NCBI GenBank assembly: GCA_905235345.1
Contig: CAJOLO010000055.1
Coordinates: 1 to 9,007, forward strand
Source: an uncultured Lachnospiraceae bacterium
Lineage (GTDB): Bacteria; Bacillota; Clostridia; Lachnospirales; Lachnospiraceae
DNA: 9,007 bases
Direction of reading: 5' to 3'
The notes under the pieces: model-generated
Told to the model about the DNA's origin: nothing
Databases searched by the model: none
The model's input: only the letters and a program-made list of their open reading frames with translations
Shown: positions 5,119 to 9,007 of the stretch, one piece after another
Position numbering within the stretch: the first letter of the stretch is position 1
Layout of the letters: each line of letters starts with the position of its first letter
Program-made: the position numbers and the translations under genes

Positions 5119-6279
5119 TCAGATAACTCTTACTTTTACAACACCCTCAACAGCTTCGATATCGGCCTTATCACTATCCGATACCTGAGACTCTACGTCA
5201 AGAATCGTATAGGCCCAGTCACCCTTTGACTTACTTACCATATTGGCAATATTGATTCCATTCTTTGCGAATACTCCTGTGAATTTTGTAAGCATATCAG
5301 GAATATTCTTGTGGCATACGCAAACACGTGCTGCAGTCTCGCATACCCCGGCATCACATGCCGGATAGTTAACAGAATTCTTAATATTACCATTCTCGAT
5401 ATAATCAGAAATCTGTCTGACAGCCATTATAGCACAGTTATCCTCTGACTCATCCGTTGATGCTCCAAGGTGTGGAAGAGTGATAACATTATCAACTCCT
5501 GCAATTGCCGGATTAGGAAAATCCGTTACATACTTCTTTACTTTGCCTGATGCAAGAGCAGCCTTGATATCTTCATCATTGACCAGAACATCTCTTGCAA
5601 AGTTAAGAATTCTCACTCCGTCCTTCATCATGTCGAAAGCTTCTTTGTTAAGCATTCCCTTAGTACTGTCAAGTGCAGGCACATGAACTGTAATATAATC
5701 ACATTCTCTGTATATATCCTCAACATGTTCGATATGCTTGATATGACGTGACAATGACCATGCTGAATCTATTGAAACATACGGATCATAACCGTACACT
5801 TCCATGCCAAGACGGAAAGCAATATTGGCAACCTTGGCACCTATAGCACCGAGACCGATAACACCCAGCTTCTTACCTGCAATCTCGTTACCTGCATATT
5901 CTTTCTTCTGCTTCTCAACCTTCTTGGCAATGTCGGGATCATCTGCATTAGCCTTAACCCAGTTATATCCTCCCGTAAGATCACGTGATGATAATAAAAG
6001 ACCTGCAACAACAAGCTCCTTAACTCCATTGGCATTAGCACCCGGCGTATTGAATACTACAATTCCTTTCTCAGCACATTTATCCAAAGGGATGTTATTA
6101 ACTCCTGCTCCTGCTCTTGCAACTGCAACAAGACTTTCAGGAAGCTCTAACTCATGCATTGATGCTGAACGTACAAGAACAGCCTCTGCATTATTAATGC
6201 TGTCTACGATCTCATAATTATCTGAAAATAAGTCAAGACCACAGGCTGCGATTGGATTTAAACAATTAACTTTAGTCAT
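5119..6279 (-). CDS. serA: D-3-phosphoglycerate dehydrogenase, short form with ACT domain
   Basis: This 386-residue cytoplasmic enzyme oxidises 3-phosphoglycerate to 3-phosphohydroxypyruvate with NAD, the first step of serine synthesis. RAGAGVNNI (55-63) starts a conserved substrate-domain block. The Rossmann loop is GLGAIG (142-147), with D165 of YDPY as the expected NAD-binding acidic residue. R229 in NFARD and H270 in LPHLGAST match the catalytic arginine and histidine. There is no glutamate between residues 247 and 270, where the third catalytic residue of the classic Arg-Glu-His set is expected; N256 and D253 lie there. An ACT domain (about 317-386), including HKNIPDM and GINIANM, suggests serine feedback inhibition. 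The ATG at 6279 follows AAGGAGA (6287-6293) with an 8-nt gap. It begins 20 nt after serC, so the two are almost surely co-transcribed. Confidence 0.95.
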   Translation of the reverse strand: MTKVNCLNPIAACGLDLFSDNYEIVDSINNAEAVLVRSASMHELELPESLVAVARAGAGVNNIPLDKCAEKGIVVFNTPGANANGVKELVVAGLLLSSRDLTGGYNWVKANADDPDIAKKVEKQKKEYAGNEIAGKKLGVIGLGAIGAKVANIAFRLGMEVYGYDPYVSIDSAWSLSRHIKHIEHVEDIYRECDYITVHVPALDSTKGMLNKEAFDMMKDGVRILNFARDVLVNDEDIKAALASGKVKKYVTDFPNPAIAGVDNVITLPHLGASTDESEDNCAIMAVRQISDYIENGNIKNSVNYPACDAGVCETAARVCVCHKNIPDMLTKFTGVFAKNGINIANMVSKSKGDWAYTILDVESQVSDSDKADIEAVEGVVKVRVI

Positions 6280-6299
6280 ATCTCTATCTCCTTATTATA

Positions 6300-7382
6300 T
6301 TATGCATTCTTCTCTTCAAATTCCTTCATGAATTCAACAAGCTTCTCTACACCCTCGATAGGCATTGCGTTATAGATGGAAGCACGCATACCACCGACAG
6401 TTCTGTGTCCCTTAAGGTTCACAAAACCTGCTGCTGTAGCTTCCTTAACGAACTTAGCGTCAAGCTCCTCATTGCCTGTTACGAAAGGTACGTTCATAAG
6501 TGAACGATCCTCCTTAACAACTGTACCCTTGAAAAGCTTTGAAGAATCAAGGAAATCATAGAGGATAGCTGCTTTCTTCTCGTTGTGAATCTTCATGGCC
6601 TCTAATCCACCCATCTCCTTAACCCACTTGAATACCTTACCGCAGATATAGATTCCGTAGCATGGAGGTGTGTTGTAAAGAGAATCGGCATCTGCCTGAG
6701 TCTTATACTTAAGCATTGTCGGAGTTCCCTCCAGTACATCATCACGGATAAGATCCTCACGGATGATCACAACTACCACACCTGCAGGTCCTACGTTCTT
6801 CTGAACACCAAAGTAGATAAGACCATAGTCCTCTACATTAACAGGCTGTGAAAGTATATCAGATGACATATCAGCAACCAGTATCTTTCCCTTGGTATTA
6901 GGAAGCTTCTTATATGTTGTACCATAGATTGTATTGTTATGACAGATATATACATAATCCGCATCATCGTCAATATCAAGATCAGAGCAATCAGGAATAT
7001 AAGAGAAAGTCTTATCTGCTGATGAAGCAACAGCTTTAACCTTTCCGTATTTCTGTGCTTCCTCATAGGCTTTCTTAGCCCACTGTCCTGTAATAATGTA
7101 ATCAGCCACACCATTCTTCATAAGGTTCATAGGAATCGCTGCAAATTGCTGTGAAGCACCACCCTGTAAGAACAGCACCTTGTAGTTGTCAGGAATATTC
7201 ATAAGATCTCGAAGATCCTGCTCTGCTGTCTGGATGATCTCCTCAAAAGCCTTTGAACGATGGCTCATCTCCATTACACTCATTCCTGTGCCATTGTAAT
7301 TAAGCATCTCTTCTGCTGCCTGCTTTAACACGACCTCCGGTAATATAGATGGTCCTGCTGAAAAATTATACACTCTTTCCAT
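6300..7382 (-). CDS. serC: Phosphoserine aminotransferase
   Basis: This 360-residue PLP enzyme converts 3-phosphohydroxypyruvate and glutamate to phosphoserine and 2-oxoglutarate, the second step of serine synthesis. It opens with the typical NFSAGPS (6-12). SHRSKAF (40-46) and GGASQQF (74-80) are family blocks for substrate and cofactor binding. The PLP-binding lysine is K195 in FGVQKNVGPAG. GHRTVGGMRASIYNAM (335-350) is the conserved C-terminal motif. Length equals the family norm. The ATG at 7382 is preceded by AGGAGG (7391-7396) with an 8-nt gap. serA follows after 20 nt with its Shine-Dalgarno in that gap. ilvB lies 89 nt upstream with no clear terminator between, so ilvB-serC-serA may be one transcript. 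The phosphoserine phosphatase needed for the last step is not in the window. Confidence 0.97.
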   Translation of the reverse strand: MERVYNFSAGPSILPEVVLKQAAEEMLNYNGTGMSVMEMSHRSKAFEEIIQTAEQDLRDLMNIPDNYKVLFLQGGASQQFAAIPMNLMKNGVADYIITGQWAKKAYEEAQKYGKVKAVASSADKTFSYIPDCSDLDIDDDADYVYICHNNTIYGTTYKKLPNTKGKILVADMSSDILSQPVNVEDYGLIYFGVQKNVGPAGVVVVIIREDLIRDDVLEGTPTMLKYKTQADADSLYNTPPCYGIYICGKVFKWVKEMGGLEAMKIHNEKKAAILYDFLDSSKLFKGTVVKEDRSLMNVPFVTGNEELDAKFVKEATAAGFVNLKGHRTVGGMRASIYNAMPIEGVEKLVEFMKEFEEKNA

Positions 7383-7434
7383 TTCTTTATCCTCCTGGAA
7401 AATATTCTTTTTATTTACTTTGTATTTAAATAAT

Positions 7435-7469
7435 GTTTCAATAAATCAATTATTTAATCTATATGAAAC
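7435..7469 (-). repeat. A+T-rich inverted repeat between ilvB and serC
   Basis: GTTTCA (7435-7440) and TGAAAC (7464-7469) form a 6-bp outer stem. TAAAT/ATTTA inside can add a second short helix. No U-run follows on the minus strand, so a terminator is unlikely. It could be an RNA processing or stability element, or chance in A+T-rich DNA. Confidence 0.3.
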
Positions 7470-7471
7470 TA

Positions 7472-9007
7472 TTACTTCTTCTCAAGATCTTCTTCTGAGA
7501 AACATGTTGATATAGGCTGTCCTGCTGCAACCATAGGCCATACCTTATCATCCTTCTCAATCTGTGCATCTATTACACAAGGCTTACCTGCTTTGAGTGC
7601 CTTCTTAAATGCCTCTTCAAATTCATCAAGAGTTGTCGCCTTATATGCCTGAGTGCCCAAACCTTCTGATACCTTGACAAAATCAACCGAGTCGTCAAGC
7701 ACCGTATTGGAGTACCTCTCACCATAAAACAATGTCTGCCACTGTCTTACCATTCCAAGCACATGGTTGTTTATAATAACCTGAATTATAGGTATATTAT
7801 ATCTTGAGGCTGTCGCAAGTTCGTTCATATTCATACGGAAACATCCATCACCTGCAATATTAACAACAACCTTATCCGGACGTGCAACCTTTGCACCTAT
7901 CGATGCACCAAGTCCGTATCCCATCGTTCCAAGACCGCCCGATGTAAGTAACTGCCTCGGCTCTTTGTACTTATACATCTGTGCAGCCCACATCTGATGC
8001 TGTCCCACATCAGTGGTGATTATAGCATCACCTTTTGTAAGCTCGTATATCTTTGAAATCGCTGTAGGACCTGTTAATACATCCGTAGGATATGAAGACG
8101 GATACTTCTTATTCAGTTCATCAATCTCTGTAAGCCATTCCTTGTTGTTCTTCTGCTTTATGCTTGCATTCAATCTCTTTAATACCTCTTTCGCATCACC
8201 TACAATGCTTGCATCAACAACAATATTCTTGTTAATCTCTGCTTCATCCACATCTATCTGGACAATCTTGGCATTGTTGGCAAACTTCTTGGCATTACCG
8301 ATAACACGGTCTGAGAAGCGTCCTCCGACAACAATTAGAAGATCCGCCTCTGTAACACCGAAGTTAGACGTCTTGGTACCGTGCATTCCTATCATTCCCG
8401 TATAATGAGAATCTCTGCCATCGAATACACCCTTACCCATTAGCGTATCACATACCGGTGCATCTACAAGCTTAGCAAACTTTCTCAATTCCTTATAAGC
8501 TCCGGAAGCTACTACACCGCCTCCAACCATAATGAACGGCTTCTTAGATTTTTCTATATATCTGAGAACCTTGTCAACATCCTCGTCCTTTATAGTATTG
8601 GTTATTGGTTCAATCTTTTCCGGCTTCTTATACTCATAATCCGCAAGATTGGCTGTGACATCCTTGGTAATATCCACAAGTACCGGTCCCGGTCTTCCAC
8701 TCTGTGCAATCTTGAATGCACGTCTTAAAGTGTCTGCCAGTTCATGTACGTTCTTAACGATAAAACTGTGCTTTGTTACCGGCATAACCACACCGGCAAT
8801 ATCAATCTCCTGGAAAGAATCCTTACCAAGCATCGACACACCTACATTAGCCGTAATTGCCACAAGCGGAATTGAGTCCATATATGCTGTTGCAATACCT
8901 GTTACAAGATTAGTAGCACCCGGACCTGAAGTCGCCATACATACACCAACCTTACCGGTTGCTCTTGCATATCCGTCAGCTGCATGGCTCGCACCCTGTT
9001 CATGAGA
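7472..9007 (-). CDS. ilvB: Acetohydroxyacid synthase large subunit (partial, N-terminus beyond the window)
   Basis: The last 511 residues are visible; the family is about 550-570, so some 45-55 N-terminal residues are missing. The enzyme is ThDP- and FAD-dependent and makes 2-acetolactate or 2-aceto-2-hydroxybutyrate, the first common step to valine, leucine and isoleucine. The frame stays open to the edge and starts SHEQGASHAADGYAR; E3 is the conserved glutamate that activates ThDP. SFQE and RPGPV motifs follow. GDG (386-388) to NN (413-414) is the ThDP/metal motif. MVRQWQ (419-424) carries the tryptophan linked to 2-ketobutyrate preference, favouring a biosynthetic enzyme over a catabolic AlsS. 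The ATG at 8938 is internal, not the start. No ilvN/ilvH regulatory subunit follows; serC comes next. Confidence 0.95.
   Translation of the reverse strand, partial: SHEQGASHAADGYARATGKVGVCMATSGPGATNLVTGIATAYMDSIPLVAITANVGVSMLGKDSFQEIDIAGVVMPVTKHSFIVKNVHELADTLRRAFKIAQSGRPGPVLVDITKDVTANLADYEYKKPEKIEPITNTIKDEDVDKVLRYIEKSKKPFIMVGGGVVASGAYKELRKFAKLVDAPVCDTLMGKGVFDGRDSHYTGMIGMHGTKTSNFGVTEADLLIVVGGRFSDRVIGNAKKFANNAKIVQIDVDEAEINKNIVVDASIVGDAKEVLKRLNASIKQKNNKEWLTEIDELNKKYPSSYPTDVLTGPTAISKIYELTKGDAIITTDVGQHQMWAAQMYKYKEPRQLLTSGGLGTMGYGLGASIGAKVARPDKVVVNIAGDGCFRMNMNELATASRYNIPIIQVIINNHVLGMVRQWQTLFYGERYSNTVLDDSVDFVKVSEGLGTQAYKATTLDEFEEAFKKALKAGKPCVIDAQIEKDDKVWPMVAAGQPISTCFSEEDLEKK

Noticed and set aside
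5804..6217. Plus-strand open frame of 137 codons
   Set aside because: It lies wholly antisense to serA, has no family resemblance, and reflects the codon bias of the minus-strand gene. Plus-strand frames at 4004-4375, 8013-8405 and 8649-9005 are likewise shadows of asd and ilvB.
7383..7471. Promoter for serC (TTGAAA near 7442-7437)
   Set aside because: The -35 match is good, but no acceptable -10 box lies 16-18 nt downstream, so read-through from ilvB remains equally likely.

Overview
The window suggests a low-to-moderate G+C, endospore-forming Firmicute of the class Clostridia. Protein style (archaeal/fungal-type Asd, short ACT-type SerA, EF-P, SpoIIIA proteins) points to Lachnospiraceae; genus was not determined. 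Every supportable gene lies on the minus strand, so transcription runs from high to low coordinates. No tRNA, rRNA, CRISPR array, insertion sequence or phage gene was seen. The only region without a gene that approaches 300 bases is 4850-5118; it holds a terminator and a promoter.

Right part (about 9007 down to 3758), amino-acid biosynthesis. It holds ilvB (acetohydroxyacid synthase large subunit, cut by the window edge), then serC (phosphoserine aminotransferase) and serA (3-phosphoglycerate dehydrogenase with a C-terminal ACT domain). serC and serA are only 20 nt apart, so they form a serine unit. A hairpin terminator follows serA. Next comes asd (aspartate-semialdehyde dehydrogenase) with its own sigma-A-type promoter. 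Together these genes feed the serine/glycine, aspartate-family (lysine, threonine, methionine) and branched-chain pathways. No ilvN/ilvH regulatory-subunit gene follows ilvB here.

Middle (3668-3066), the least ordinary gene. It encodes a 200-residue protein whose C-terminal two thirds look like the C-terminal half of precorrin-6A reductase (CobK/CbiJ). The N-terminal Rossmann half is missing; in its place is a short leader and five to six tandem hexapeptides of the form L-[SA]-x-x-[GE]-E. It sits alone between asd and efp, away from any cobalamin gene in view.

Left part (2966-1), translation and sporulation. efp (elongation factor P) has a near-consensus promoter (TTGAAA-17-TATAAT) and a strong intrinsic terminator, followed by a second hairpin. 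Then the spoIIIA operon begins: spoIIIAA (secretion-type ATPase), spoIIIAB, spoIIIAC, and spoIIIAD, which is cut by the left edge. efp directly upstream of spoIIIA resembles the Bacillus subtilis order and is an old Firmicute synteny. The AA-AB and AB-AC gaps are each about 100 nt, wider than in the tightly packed B. subtilis operon. The Shine-Dalgarno of spoIIIAC lies in the loop of a perfect 6-bp inverted repeat.

Most of the window is conserved housekeeping and sporulation sequence. The best candidate for something undescribed is the truncated CbiJ-like protein with its hexapeptide repeat.
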